Notes: a model not told the origin generated them from the sequence alone. DNA of 55,735 nt from Pseudomonas donghuensis (GCF_000259195.1 NZ_JH650768.1:1-55735); one strand, 5' to 3'. Positions 15,672 through 25,088 are shown, counted from the first letter of the stretch. A program made the numbers and translations.

Positions 15672-16562
15672 ATGTGGCGTGAGATGCAACCTGACCAGCA
15701 GTTCAACGTATCGGTCGATGGCCACAATCTCGTGGTGTACAGCTTTGGCGAAGGGGACGAGGTGCTGCTGTGCCTCAACGGCGGGCCGGGCCTGCCCTGC
15801 GACTACCTTCGCGATGCCCATGCCTGGCTCAAGGACAAGGGCATCCGCGTGGTCGCCTTCGACCAGTTGGGGACCGGCGCCTCCGACCGCCCCGACGACG
15901 ACAGCCTGTGGAACATCACCCGCTACGTGGCCGAGGTCGAGCAGGTCCGCCAGGCCCTGGACCTGGGCCGCGTACACATGCTGGGACATTCCTGGGGCGG
16001 CTGGCTGGCGATCGAATACGCCATCCACCACCCGCAGTCGCTGAAAACCCTCATTCTGGAAAACACCGTCGGCGACATCCCGCACCTGATCAGCGAGCTG
16101 GAACGCCTGCGCAGTGCCCTGGGCAGCGAAACCGTGGCGATGATGCAGCGCTACGAGGCCCAGGGAAACCTCGACCATCCCCAGTACCAGGCAGCCATCA
16201 CCCTGCTCAACTACCGTCACGTGTGCCGCCTCGACGAGTGGCCGGCGCCGGTCAATCGCTCGCTGGGCGACTGGAACATGGGCCCCTACACCACCATGCA
16301 GGGCCCCAACGAATTCCTCTATATCGGCAACCTCAAGGACTGGAACCGCCTGGAGCAAATGCGCGAGTTCCAGATGCCGGTCCTGATCACCACCGGCCAG
16401 CACGACGAACTGTCCCCCGCCTGCGCCCTGCGCATGAAACTGGCACTGCATGACCAGACCGAGCTGCACGTGTTCCCCAACAGCAGCCACATGCCGTTCT
16501 ACGAAGAGCCGCAAGCCTACTTCCCGGTGTTGCTGGATTTCCTGCAGCGCAACCGGGGCTGA
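15672..16562 (+). CDS. pipA: Proline iminopeptidase-like alpha/beta hydrolase, first gene of the pip operon
   Basis: 296 aa from the ATG at 15672, chosen for AGGAGAG placed 6 nt upstream; an ATG at 15651 in frame has none. The oxyanion loop reads NGGPG (residues 36-40), with Asn where the family usually has His. The nucleophile is S107 in GHSWGG, the acid is in TGQHDELSP and the His in NSSHMPFYEE. It probably cleaves a proline-like amide in a compound brought in by the importer encoded just downstream (first permease 3 bp after the stop). In the described PipR locus the neighbouring pipA is the gene switched on by the regulator. Its ribosome site lies in a perfect inverted repeat. Confidence 0.87.
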   Translation: MWREMQPDQQFNVSVDGHNLVVYSFGEGDEVLLCLNGGPGLPCDYLRDAHAWLKDKGIRVVAFDQLGTGASDRPDDDSLWNITRYVAEVEQVRQALDLGRVHMLGHSWGGWLAIEYAIHHPQSLKTLILENTVGDIPHLISELERLRSALGSETVAMMQRYEAQGNLDHPQYQAAITLLNYRHVCRLDEWPAPVNRSLGDWNMGPYTTMQGPNEFLYIGNLKDWNRLEQMREFQMPVLITTGQHDELSPACALRMKLALHDQTELHVFPNSSHMPFYEEPQAYFPVLLDFLQRNRG

Positions 16563-16565
16563 TCG

Positions 16566-17513
16566 ATGAACCTGGCACGCTACCGGTTCGTCTTGATCCG
16601 GCCGTTGCAACTGCTGCCGGTGCTGCTGGGTATCAGCATCATCACCTTCGTGCTGGTCCGTTCGATTCCGGGCGATCCGGCGCGGGTGCTGCTGGGTGCG
16701 CGCAGCACCCCGGATGCGATCCAGAAGATCCGTGCCCAGTTTGGCCTGGACGAGCCGATCTGGATGCAGTACCTGTACTTCCTGAAGAACCTGCTCAACG
16801 GCGACCTGGGCAAATCGCTGCTGTACAAGATCGACGCCCTGCCCCTGATCGCCAGCCGCATCGAGCCCACCCTGATGCTGGTACTGGGCAGCGTGCTGCT
16901 GGCACTGCTCATCGCCGTGCCGCTAGCCACGCTTGCCGCCCGCAACAAGGGCGGCTGGACCGACAACCTGATCCGCCTGTTCACCACCGCCGGCCTGGGC
17001 CTGCCGGCCTTCTGGCTGGGCCTGATGCTGATCCTGCTGTTCAGCGTGCACTGGGGGCTGTTCCCGGTATCCGGTTATGGCCGGACCTGGGCCGACAAGC
17101 TGCATCACCTGGTGCTGCCCTGCCTGACCATCGCCCTGGCGCTCTCGGCGGTACTGGTGCGCAACCTGCGCGCCAGCATCCTGCTGGAGATGCAGGCCGA
17201 CCACGTCACCGCGGCCCGCGCCCGCGGCCTTGGCGAAGGCGCGCTGCTGCGGCGCCACATCTTGCCCAACTCCATGGTGCCGACGATCAACCTGCTGGCG
17301 GTCAACATCGGCTGGCTGATCAGTGGCACCGTGGTAATCGAGAGCCTGTTCTCCCTGCCCGGCATCGGCCAGTTGCTGGTGCGCGGCATCTTCACCCGCG
17401 ACTACATGGTGGTCCAGGGCGTGGCCATGGTGCTGGCCTGTGCCACGGTGGCGGTGAACTTCATCGCCGACGTGGCGACCACCGCCCTCGATCCGCGGGT
17501 GAAGATCCAATGA
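16566..17513 (+). CDS. Peptide/opine ABC transporter permease, DppB type
   Basis: 315 aa. It begins with a cytoplasmic stretch and a first helix (LLPVLLGISIITFVLVR), then the loop SIPGDPARVLLGARSTPD typical of DppB/OppB permeases, and five further membrane segments. The EAA loop (ARARGLGEGALLRRHILPNS) docks to the ATPases. It is the second gene of the pip operon, 3 bp after pipA, and overlaps the next permease by 4 bp. It forms the inner-membrane channel with the DppC-type partner for a substrate delivered by the binding protein at 20359-21900. Confidence 0.92.
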   Translation: MNLARYRFVLIRPLQLLPVLLGISIITFVLVRSIPGDPARVLLGARSTPDAIQKIRAQFGLDEPIWMQYLYFLKNLLNGDLGKSLLYKIDALPLIASRIEPTLMLVLGSVLLALLIAVPLATLAARNKGGWTDNLIRLFTTAGLGLPAFWLGLMLILLFSVHWGLFPVSGYGRTWADKLHHLVLPCLTIALALSAVLVRNLRASILLEMQADHVTAARARGLGEGALLRRHILPNSMVPTINLLAVNIGWLISGTVVIESLFSLPGIGQLLVRGIFTRDYMVVQGVAMVLACATVAVNFIADVATTALDPRVKIQ

Positions 17514-18370
17514 GCCACAGTCCCAGCCCCACGCGTTCCCTCCGTTGGCGCCTGGTCTGGAGCCTGCGCAACGGTCGTCTGACCCTGTACTGCGGCCTCG
17601 CCATCGTCCTCGGCTGGTGCCTGCTGGCGCTGTGCGCACCATGGATCGCGCCGTTCGACCCGCTGATGCAGAACGGCGAGCTGCGCCTGGCCGCCCCCAG
17701 CCTGGCGCACCCCTTCGGCACCGACAATTTCGGCCGCGACGTGCTGTCGCGAGTGATCTGGGGGGCGCGCATCGACTTGCAGATGGCCCTGATCGGGGTG
17801 ATCTTTCCGTTCCTGCTGGGCACCTGCATCGGCGCCATTTCCGGCTACATCGGCGGCTTGCTGGACAACGCCTGCATGCGCCTGATCGACATCGTTCTGG
17901 CCTTCCCCTTCCTGGTGCTGATGCTGGCGATCATGGCCATTCTCGGCCCGGGCCTTGGCAGCTTCTATATCGCCATGGCCCTGGTCGGCTGGGTGTCCTA
18001 TGCACGGCTGATCCGCTCACAGATCCTCGTGCTCAAGCAAAGCGACTTCGCCCTGGCCGCCAGGAGCCTGGGCTTCAGCCACCGGCGCACGCTGTTCGGC
18101 CACCTGCTGCCCAATGCCCTGTTCGGCTCGGTTGTGTTCTGCATGTCGGACGCGGTGCTGGTGCTGCTCAACGGCGCCGCCGTCAGCTACCTGGGCCTTG
18201 GCGTGCAGCCACCGACCCCGGAGTGGGGCTCGATGGTGGCCGAGGGCCAGAGCTTCATCACCATCGCCTGGTGGATCTGTACCTTCCCGGGCCTTGCCGT
18301 GGTGACCCTGGCCATGGGCTTCAGCCTGCTGGCCGATGGCGTCGCCGAACGCCTTGGAGACCGCTCATGA
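17510..18370 (+). CDS. Peptide/opine ABC transporter permease, DppC type
   Basis: 286 aa, full length. The N-terminal cytoplasmic tail and first helix (LYCGLAIVLGWCLLALCAPW) are followed by HPFGTDNFGRDVLSRVIWG, the DppC/OppC signature. Five more helices and an EAA loop (ARSLGFSHRRTLFGHLLPNA) follow. It overlaps both the upstream permease and the downstream ATPase by 4 bp, so translation of the whole importer is coupled. It pairs with the DppB-type permease to form the translocation pore. Confidence 0.92.
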   Translation: MSHSPSPTRSLRWRLVWSLRNGRLTLYCGLAIVLGWCLLALCAPWIAPFDPLMQNGELRLAAPSLAHPFGTDNFGRDVLSRVIWGARIDLQMALIGVIFPFLLGTCIGAISGYIGGLLDNACMRLIDIVLAFPFLVLMLAIMAILGPGLGSFYIAMALVGWVSYARLIRSQILVLKQSDFALAARSLGFSHRRTLFGHLLPNALFGSVVFCMSDAVLVLLNGAAVSYLGLGVQPPTPEWGSMVAEGQSFITIAWWICTFPGLAVVTLAMGFSLLADGVAERLGDRS

Positions 18371-19353
18371 GCACACCGCTGCTGCAGGTCCGGGAGCTAA
18401 GCGTGATCGCCCGCAACGGCCTGCGCGAGATCACCCTGGTCGAGCGCCTGTCTTTCGACCTTGGCCAGGGCGAGATCCTCGGCCTGGTGGGCGAAAGCGG
18501 CTCGGGCAAGACCCTGGCCTGCCGTGCCCTCATGCGCCTGCTGCCCTCGCCGAACCTGCGGATCGAGGGCAAGGCCGTGCACCTGGCGGGCCACGACCTG
18601 CTGCAACTGGACGAGGCCGGCATGCGCCGCCTACGCGGACGCGAGCTGGGCATGATCTTCCAGAACCCCAGCAGCCACCTGGACCCGCTGATGCGCATCG
18701 GCGAGCAGATCGCCGAGGGCATCCGCCTGCACCAGGGCGCCTCGCGCCGCGAGGCTCGGGCCGAGGCCATCGAAGTGCTGCGCCAGGTCGGCATTCCCGA
18801 TCCCAAATCCCGGGTGGACAACTACCCTCACGAGCTCTCCGGCGGCATGCGCCAGCGGGCGATGATCGCCGTGGCCCTGGGCTGCAACCCGAAAGTGTTG
18901 ATCGCCGACGAGCCGACCACGGCCCTGGACGTCACCGTGCAGGCGCAGATCCTGCGCCTGCTGCTGGAGTTGCGTGACCGTCGCGGCTTGTCGATGATCC
19001 TGATCAGCCACAACCTGGGGGTGGTGGCGCAGACCTGCGACAGCATCGCCGTGATGTACGCCGGACGTCTCTGCGAGCACGGCGCCAAGCACCAGCTGCT
19101 GGCCCATCCACGCCACCCGTACAGTGCCGGGCTGCTGGCCTGCCACCCCGCGGCGCAACGCCAGGTGCGGCTGATGAACACCATTGCCGGGCAACCGCCC
19201 CTGCTCGATGCCCTGCCCCCGGGCTGTCGCTTCGAGCCGCGCTGCGCCCAGGCCCTGCCGAGGTGCCGGGAGCAACTGCCGGAGCTGCGTGAGAGCGGCC
19301 CCGGCCACCGCCTGGCCTGCCACACCCCGCTGCTGGCCGCAGGCCTGTCATGA
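18367..19353 (+). CDS. Peptide ABC transporter ATP-binding protein, DppD type
   Basis: 328 aa from the ATG overlapping the permease stop; the frame is open far upstream but that part is a shadow of the permease genes. Walker A is GESGSGKT, the ABC signature is LSGGMRQR and Walker B is VLIADEPTTALD. The H-loop is in LISHNLGVV. The C-terminal oligopeptide-transporter extension carries a Cys cluster (CRFEPRCAQALPRC) of the type that holds an iron-sulfur cluster in DppD/OppD relatives. One of two ATPases powering the pip importer. Confidence 0.92.
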   Translation: MSTPLLQVRELSVIARNGLREITLVERLSFDLGQGEILGLVGESGSGKTLACRALMRLLPSPNLRIEGKAVHLAGHDLLQLDEAGMRRLRGRELGMIFQNPSSHLDPLMRIGEQIAEGIRLHQGASRREARAEAIEVLRQVGIPDPKSRVDNYPHELSGGMRQRAMIAVALGCNPKVLIADEPTTALDVTVQAQILRLLLELRDRRGLSMILISHNLGVVAQTCDSIAVMYAGRLCEHGAKHQLLAHPRHPYSAGLLACHPAAQRQVRLMNTIAGQPPLLDALPPGCRFEPRCAQALPRCREQLPELRESGPGHRLACHTPLLAAGLS

Positions 19354-20324
19354 CCACGCTGTTGCAGGTCAAGGACCTGCATGTGCAGTTTTCCGCCGCC
19401 GGCGGCGGCCTGTTCGGCCTGCGCCCACGCAAAGTCAACGCGGTCAACGGCGCCTCGCTGACCCTCGCCGCCGGCCAGACCCTCGGCCTGGTGGGCGAAT
19501 CGGGCTGCGGCAAGAGCACCCTGGCCCGGGCCATCCTGCAACTGAACCCGGTCACCGCCGGGCAAGTGGTGTTCGACGGCATCGACATGACCCAGGGCCG
19601 CAAGGTCGATATCGCCCGCCTGCGCCGCGAGACTGCGATGATCTTCCAGGACCCGTACAGCGCGCTCAATCCAGGCCAGCGCATCGGCCAGATCCTCGCC
19701 GAAGTCCTGCAGGTGCAGCGCAAGGTGCCCGCCGAGCGGATCCCGGCGCGGGTCGTCGAACTGCTCGAGCTGGTCGGCCTGCACCCCGAGATGGCCGAAC
19801 GCAAGCCCGGCTCGCTCAGCGGCGGCCAGTGCCAACGGGTCGGCATCGCCCGAGCCCTGGCCATCGAGCCGCGGCTGATCGTCGCCGACGAATGCGTCGC
19901 CGCCCTGGACGTGTCGATCCAGGGGCAGATCATCAACCTGCTGTTGACGCTTCGCGAACGCATGGGCCTGGCGCTGCTGTTCATCACCCACGACCTGGGC
20001 GTGGTGCGCCGGCTGTGCGACCGGGTGGCGGTGATGTACCTGGGGCAGATCGTCGAGGAAGGCCCGGTGGACGAGGTGTTCGACGCGCCCCATCACCCCT
20101 ACACCGCCGCGCTGATCCAGTCGATCGCCGACATCGACCCGGCCCGCCGCCTGCCAGAACGCCCCCTGGCCGGCGAGCCACCGAGCCCGCTGCACCTGCC
20201 GTCGGGTTGCGCCTTCCACCCACGCTGCCCGCAGGCGCTGCCTACCTGCAGCGAAACCGCGCCGCCCAGCCACTCACAGGGTGCCCGGCGCCATGCCTGC
20301 ATCCATCCGCGACCGCCGTACTGA
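19350..20324 (+). CDS. Peptide ABC transporter ATP-binding protein, DppF type
   Basis: 324 aa, 4-bp overlap with the previous ATPase. Walker A is GESGCGKST, the signature is LSGGQCQR (Cys in place of the usual Arg or Gln) and Walker B is LIVADECVAALD, where the residue after the catalytic Glu is Cys rather than the common Pro. The oligopeptide-type C-terminal extension has the cluster CAFHPRCPQALPTC. An insertion after the first strand (AAGGGLFGLRPRK) is usual in DppF/OppF. It completes the heterodimeric ATPase of the pip importer. Confidence 0.92.
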   Translation: MTTLLQVKDLHVQFSAAGGGLFGLRPRKVNAVNGASLTLAAGQTLGLVGESGCGKSTLARAILQLNPVTAGQVVFDGIDMTQGRKVDIARLRRETAMIFQDPYSALNPGQRIGQILAEVLQVQRKVPAERIPARVVELLELVGLHPEMAERKPGSLSGGQCQRVGIARALAIEPRLIVADECVAALDVSIQGQIINLLLTLRERMGLALLFITHDLGVVRRLCDRVAVMYLGQIVEEGPVDEVFDAPHHPYTAALIQSIADIDPARRLPERPLAGEPPSPLHLPSGCAFHPRCPQALPTCSETAPPSHSQGARRHACIHPRPPY

Positions 20325-20358
20325 CACAACAACCATGACCATCAAACGGAGCTTGAGC

Positions 20359-21900
20359 ATGAAACCCACAGCATTGAAGCTACTCACCGCCGCCGTCCTG
20401 GCCGCCAGCACCCTGGCCACCGGCACAACCCTGGCAGCCGGCGTGCTGACCATCGGCTGCCGTGAGGAGAGCACTACCTTCGACCCGATCAAGAGCGCAC
20501 AGAACCGCGACAGCTGGGTCTTCGCCAACGTCTACGACGTGCTGATCCGGGTCGACAACAGCGGCACCCGGCTGGTCCCGGGCCTGGCCGAAAGCTGGAA
20601 GGTCTCCGACGACGGCCTGACCTACACCTTCAAGATCCGCGAAGCCAAGTTCTCCGATGGCTCGCCACTGAGCGCCAGCGATGCGGCGTTCTCCCTGCTG
20701 CGCATCCGCGACAACCCCGGCTCGCTGTGGGCCGACTCCTACAAGATCATCGACAAGGCCGACGCCCCGGACGACCGCACCCTGGTGGTGACCCTGAAGA
20801 GCAAGTCGGTGCCGTTCCTCTCGCAACTGGCCACCGCCAACGTCTCGATCCTGTCGAAAAAAGCCATGGACGCGATCGGCGAGGACGCCTACGCCCAGGA
20901 GCCGGTGACCTCCGGTGCCTTCAAGGTCAAGGAGTGGCTGCGCGGTGACCGGGTGATCCTGGAAAAGAACCCGCACTTCTGGGAGGCCGACAAGGTCAGC
21001 CTGGATGGCGTGGAGTGGATCTCCATCCCCGACGACAACACCCGCATGCTCAAGGTCCAGGCCGGCGAACTGGACTCGGCGATCTTCGTGCCCTTCTCCC
21101 GTGTCGATACCCTGCGCAAGGACCCGAGCCTGACCATTCACATCGACCCGTCGACCCGTGAGGACCACCTGCTGATCAACCACGAGAAGGGGTTGCTGGG
21201 GCAGGTCGAGGTGCGCGAGGCTATCGACCTGGCGATCGACAAGAAGGCCCTGGTGGACACCGTGACCTTCGGCCATGGCGACGTGGCCTATTCGTACATT
21301 CCCAAGGGCGCGCTCTATCACAACGCCAACAACCTACAACGCCCCTTCGACCCGGCCAAGGCCCGCGAGCTGCTGAAGAAGGCTGGCGCCGAGGGGCTCA
21401 AGGTCAACTATGTCGTCAACGCCGGCAACGAGGCCGACGAGCAGATCGCCGTGCTGGTGCAGAAGCAGTTGGCCGATGTCGGCATCACCGCCAACCTGCA
21501 GAAGGTCGACCCGACCCAGAGCTGGCAGATGCTGGTCGATGGCGATTACGACCTGTCGGTGATGTACTGGACCAACGACGTGCTGGACCCGGACCAGAAG
21601 ACCACCTTCGTGCTCGGTCACGACACCAACATGAACTACATGACCCGCTACCACAACGACAAGGTCAAGGACCTGGTGGCCGCGGCCCGGGTGGAGATCG
21701 ACCCGAGCAAACGCAAGCAGATTTACCAGGAACTACAGAAGCAGGCCAAACAGGATGTCCATTGGATCGATCTGTACTACAGCCCCTACATCAATATTTC
21801 GCGCAGCAATATCCAGAACTTCCTGCAAAACCCGCTGGGGCGCTTCACCCTGGAAGAGACGGTGAAACTGGAAGCAGGTGAAAAGACCGCGCAAAACTGA
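20359..21900 (+). CDS. Periplasmic peptide/opine-binding protein (SBP family 5)
   Basis: 513 aa from the ATG at 20359, chosen because GGAG lies 8 nt upstream and the signal peptide (MKPTALKLLTAAVLAASTLA, cleavage near TTLAAG) starts there; in-frame ATGs at 20335 and earlier have no ribosome site. The mature protein has family-5 marks: LTIGCREESTTFDPIKS at the N-terminus, GLAESWKVSDDGLTYTFKI and REAIDLAIDKKALV. It binds the substrate in the periplasm and passes it to the four downstream-acting importer proteins. Unlike the usual order, the SBP gene is last in the operon. A plant-derived ligand or short peptide is the probable substrate, by analogy with PipR loci. Confidence 0.92.
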   Translation: MKPTALKLLTAAVLAASTLATGTTLAAGVLTIGCREESTTFDPIKSAQNRDSWVFANVYDVLIRVDNSGTRLVPGLAESWKVSDDGLTYTFKIREAKFSDGSPLSASDAAFSLLRIRDNPGSLWADSYKIIDKADAPDDRTLVVTLKSKSVPFLSQLATANVSILSKKAMDAIGEDAYAQEPVTSGAFKVKEWLRGDRVILEKNPHFWEADKVSLDGVEWISIPDDNTRMLKVQAGELDSAIFVPFSRVDTLRKDPSLTIHIDPSTREDHLLINHEKGLLGQVEVREAIDLAIDKKALVDTVTFGHGDVAYSYIPKGALYHNANNLQRPFDPAKARELLKKAGAEGLKVNYVVNAGNEADEQIAVLVQKQLADVGITANLQKVDPTQSWQMLVDGDYDLSVMYWTNDVLDPDQKTTFVLGHDTNMNYMTRYHNDKVKDLVAAARVEIDPSKRKQIYQELQKQAKQDVHWIDLYYSPYINISRSNIQNFLQNPLGRFTLEETVKLEAGEKTAQN

Positions 21901-22121
21901 AGCCGCCAATGCTGGGGCTTGCAACCGTCACGGTGTTGGCTGTCCGCAAGGTCATCGGACCTGCTCAGGTGGTGGCCAGGGTGTTGGAGTGTGCTATTGC
22001 TCGGCACCTGCAGCCGCCCAGGTCAGCTCGTGTCGGTGATGATTGATCCAATCCAGTTTCGCTGTTGACGTGTGCCACGCTATAACCGGCCCTGGACAGA
22101 CGACGACAGCACAGTAGTCGC

Positions 22122-24959
22122 CTATCCAGCGCGCTGGGCGCGTTCCGATTCATCCAGATGCTCTAGCAGCATCGCTATCGTCGTGTCCCGCAGCTTGATT
22201 GCCGCCGTCCAGTCCGGCCCTTGCGCCAACAGCGGCGAGCAGACGTTGACGTGAATTGCACCGTAACGCGGGAACCACTGACCGTCGCGCAGCACCCGGC
22301 GCGTGCCGCGGATTGCGACCGGCAGCAGCGGCACGCCGGTACGCGCGGCGAGCACGAAGGCACCCATGTGGAACGTTCGCAAGCCTGGCTCGCGGGTGAA
22401 GGTTCCCTCGGGGAAGAACACCAGCGGCTGGCCAGCCTCTAGCGCCTCGGCCAGGTGCCCGGTGTCCGCGGCGCTGCGCTGCAGGTCGAAGCGTTCGACG
22501 AAGCGGGCACCGAGCTTGCGCAGGAACCGGCCGGCGATCCACTGTCCAGCCAGTTCGCGCTTGGCAACGAAGCTGAATCGCGGCGGCAGGGCCGCGCAGA
22601 GCATGACGCCGTCGAGGTAGCTGGCATGGTTTACCGCCAGCACGCTCGCCCCAGACTCAGGCAGGTGCTCCAGCCCTGTGACGCTGAACGGCACACCCGT
22701 CAACCACACGAACAGCCGTGCGGCCGCGCGGGTAAAGCTGCGGCACCAACGCTGGCGCGGCAGGAGCGCGACGCCCAGCCAGGTCAGTGGGGTGACCAAC
22801 CAGAACAGCAGCCAGATGTAAGCGGCATATAGCGCCGTGCGGCCGCTCCGCCAGCTGCGACGGAAATGCCCGCGTACGGCCTGCAGCACCAGGCGCAGCA
22901 GCTGGCGCCACACAGCGAGGTGTGGCCGGCCTACTTCACCGCGCTCATACAGTTCGCGACTGGCAGCACGGCGAATCTTGCCGCTGGAGGTTTTCAGTAC
23001 GCTATGCGGCGGTGCCAGCACGATATCGTCGGGCGACACCCCGGTGAGGTCGACCACGATGCGGTTGACCTCCTGCTGCAGGCGTTGCCGCGCGGCAGCT
23101 TCCTTCTCGTAGCTTTCGGCCAACACCACCAGGCGCTCAGTGCCGGTGGCCGGGTCAGGACTGCCGAACACCGCAATGCAGCCTTTGCGCAGACCGGGCA
23201 AGTTGCCGACCGCCGCTTCGACATCGTAGGGGTAGATGTTGCGCCCGGCCCGAATGATCAGATCCTTGGCGCGGCCGGTCAGGTAGACCTCACCAGCGGC
23301 CATGTAGGCGAAGTCGAGCGAGTCGATCCAGCCATCGCGCAACACCCGGCGGGTCTCTTCGGGGTTACGGTAATAGCCTGCGGTGGTAGATGGCCCAGTG
23401 AATTGCAGGTGACCTTCGCTGCGCTCGGGGAGCTCGACCCCGCGACCATCGACGATACGAATCTGATGCCCCGGCAACGGCCGGCCGCTGGAGACAAAGC
23501 GCAGCGTTGCGCTGGCGTCCGCTTCGGCGGGCAGTGCAGTGCCACGGGTCTGGAACGCCTCTCGCTGCACCCGGTCGATCAGCGGCCCTCGGCCCAGGGG
23601 AGGAAAGGCTACGCCCAAGGTGGCCTCGGCCAGCCCATAGACAGGCGTCAACGCAGTGGGCGCCAGGCCGTAGCGTACGAAGCGCTCGGTAAAGCGCTGC
23701 AAGGTATCCGGGCTGACCGGTTCGGCACCGTTGAAGGCCAGCCGCCAACTGCTCAGGTTCAGGCCCTCAAGGTCACTGTCAGCGAGTTTGTTCAGGCACA
23801 GTTCGTAGGCGAAATTGGGCGCCGCCGACAAGGTGCCGCGCAAGCTATCGATGGCCCTTAGCCAACGCTCCGGCCGTGCCAGGAAAGCCAGCGGTGACAT
23901 CAGCACCAGGTTGTAGCCGTAATACAGGCTGCCCAGCCAGGCACCGATCAAGCCCATGTCGTGGTACATGGGCAGCCAGCTGACGAACACGTCCTGCGGG
24001 CCCACCTTCAGCGCCCTGCCCATGGCGCGCAGATTGGCCAGCAGATTGGCATGGCTGACCATCACGCCCTTGGGCTGGCCAGTGCTACCCGAGGTGTACT
24101 GCAGGAAGGCGATGTCATCCGGTTGCCGCAACGGTGTGACACACTCGCCCCCCTCGCCCGTCAACTCGGCCACGCTGGCGATACGGACCAGGCTCGGGAC
24201 CTGCGGCCGGAGCAGGCGGGCGAGCAGCTTCGCTTGCGTCACGGTAATCAGCACTTTGGCCTCGGCGTTGTGCAGGATGCCGGCCTGGCGGCGCAGATGC
24301 TCCTCTATCTGCGACAGGCGCAGCGGTGGGTAGATGGGCACCGGCACCCCACCGGCCAACAGGATGCCGAGAAAACCCTGGAGAAAGTCGCGGCCTGTGG
24401 GCAGCATCAGGGCCACGGTCTGACCGGCCCGCAAGCCACTGCGTTGCAGCCCTGCGGCAACGGCCAGGGCGCCCTGGTGCAAGGCGCCATAGCTGATCGC
24501 TTCCTGCTGGTCACCTTCACCTAGCAGGCGTACGTGGAGATGCTGCGGCTGATGACGCACATGCCAGTCCAGTACCTCGATCAGGGTCCGCGCGGCGTCC
24601 GGCGTCTGCCCTGTTGCTGTCAGGGCTTCGCTAGCGTCACTGGCGGGCAACGGACGGACGGCCTCGGCGCCATGACTGCTGTGCAGCACGCGCAGTACAT
24701 CGGCGGGGGTGTCCGCCGAGGCGAACAGGTGTTCTGGCAAACGCACACCGAATTCGTGCTCGATACGTGACCACAGTTCGACTCGAGCCAGGCTGTCGAC
24801 GCCCAGGTCCCGGTCCAGCACGCTGTGCAAGGTAACGTGCACCCCTTCTGCCGCTTGCGGGTGCAGCTCGACCACGGTGCGCTGGACAATTTCGAGCAAT
24901 TTTTCCGCGCCCCCATCGTAATGGGGAACGGCGCGGGGGTCTGGAGGCGGACGAGACAT
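22122..24959 (-). CDS. Acyl carrier protein / acyl-AMP ligase / PlsC acyltransferase fusion
   Basis: 945 aa with three domains in order. Residues 18-90 are an acyl carrier protein with phosphopantetheine serine S56 (DLGVDSLARVEL). Residues 125-690 are an adenylate-forming ligase of the fatty acyl-AMP type (YTSGSTGQPKGV at 288-299, MYHDMGLIGAWL, YGLAEATLG, GRAKDLIIRAGRNIYP). After two hydrophobic segments (residues 710-760) comes a lysophosphatidate acyltransferase domain with the NHASYLDG box and FFPEGTFTREPG. The layout suggests activation of a free acid, loading onto the fused carrier and transfer to a lysolipid or other acceptor at the membrane. GAGGGG precedes the ATG. It stands alone, convergent with the pip importer operon. 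Confidence 0.88.
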   Translation of the reverse strand: MSRPPPDPRAVPHYDGGAEKLLEIVQRTVVELHPQAAEGVHVTLHSVLDRDLGVDSLARVELWSRIEHEFGVRLPEHLFASADTPADVLRVLHSSHGAEAVRPLPASDASEALTATGQTPDAARTLIEVLDWHVRHQPQHLHVRLLGEGDQQEAISYGALHQGALAVAAGLQRSGLRAGQTVALMLPTGRDFLQGFLGILLAGGVPVPIYPPLRLSQIEEHLRRQAGILHNAEAKVLITVTQAKLLARLLRPQVPSLVRIASVAELTGEGGECVTPLRQPDDIAFLQYTSGSTGQPKGVMVSHANLLANLRAMGRALKVGPQDVFVSWLPMYHDMGLIGAWLGSLYYGYNLVLMSPLAFLARPERWLRAIDSLRGTLSAAPNFAYELCLNKLADSDLEGLNLSSWRLAFNGAEPVSPDTLQRFTERFVRYGLAPTALTPVYGLAEATLGVAFPPLGRGPLIDRVQREAFQTRGTALPAEADASATLRFVSSGRPLPGHQIRIVDGRGVELPERSEGHLQFTGPSTTAGYYRNPEETRRVLRDGWIDSLDFAYMAAGEVYLTGRAKDLIIRAGRNIYPYDVEAAVGNLPGLRKGCIAVFGSPDPATGTERLVVLAESYEKEAAARQRLQQEVNRIVVDLTGVSPDDIVLAPPHSVLKTSSGKIRRAASRELYERGEVGRPHLAVWRQLLRLVLQAVRGHFRRSWRSGRTALYAAYIWLLFWLVTPLTWLGVALLPRQRWCRSFTRAAARLFVWLTGVPFSVTGLEHLPESGASVLAVNHASYLDGVMLCAALPPRFSFVAKRELAGQWIAGRFLRKLGARFVERFDLQRSAADTGHLAEALEAGQPLVFFPEGTFTREPGLRTFHMGAFVLAARTGVPLLPVAIRGTRRVLRDGQWFPRYGAIHVNVCSPLLAQGPDWTAAIKLRDTTIAMLLEHLDESERAQRAG

Positions 24960-25088
24960 CGGCGGCCCCTCATGACAGGAAACTCTGCGTGTAAATCCTT
25001 GCCAATTGCCATTATACGCTCGCAGGAAGGGTGGGCCAGGGCTAGGCTCAATACCAGTCGGTTAAGGACGTTGAGACGAACATTGCAC

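Noticed and set aside
18828..20273. 481-codon minus-strand frame across the two importer ATPases
   Set aside because: Shadow frame; it spans the junction of two clear ABC ATPase genes and has no protein-like features.
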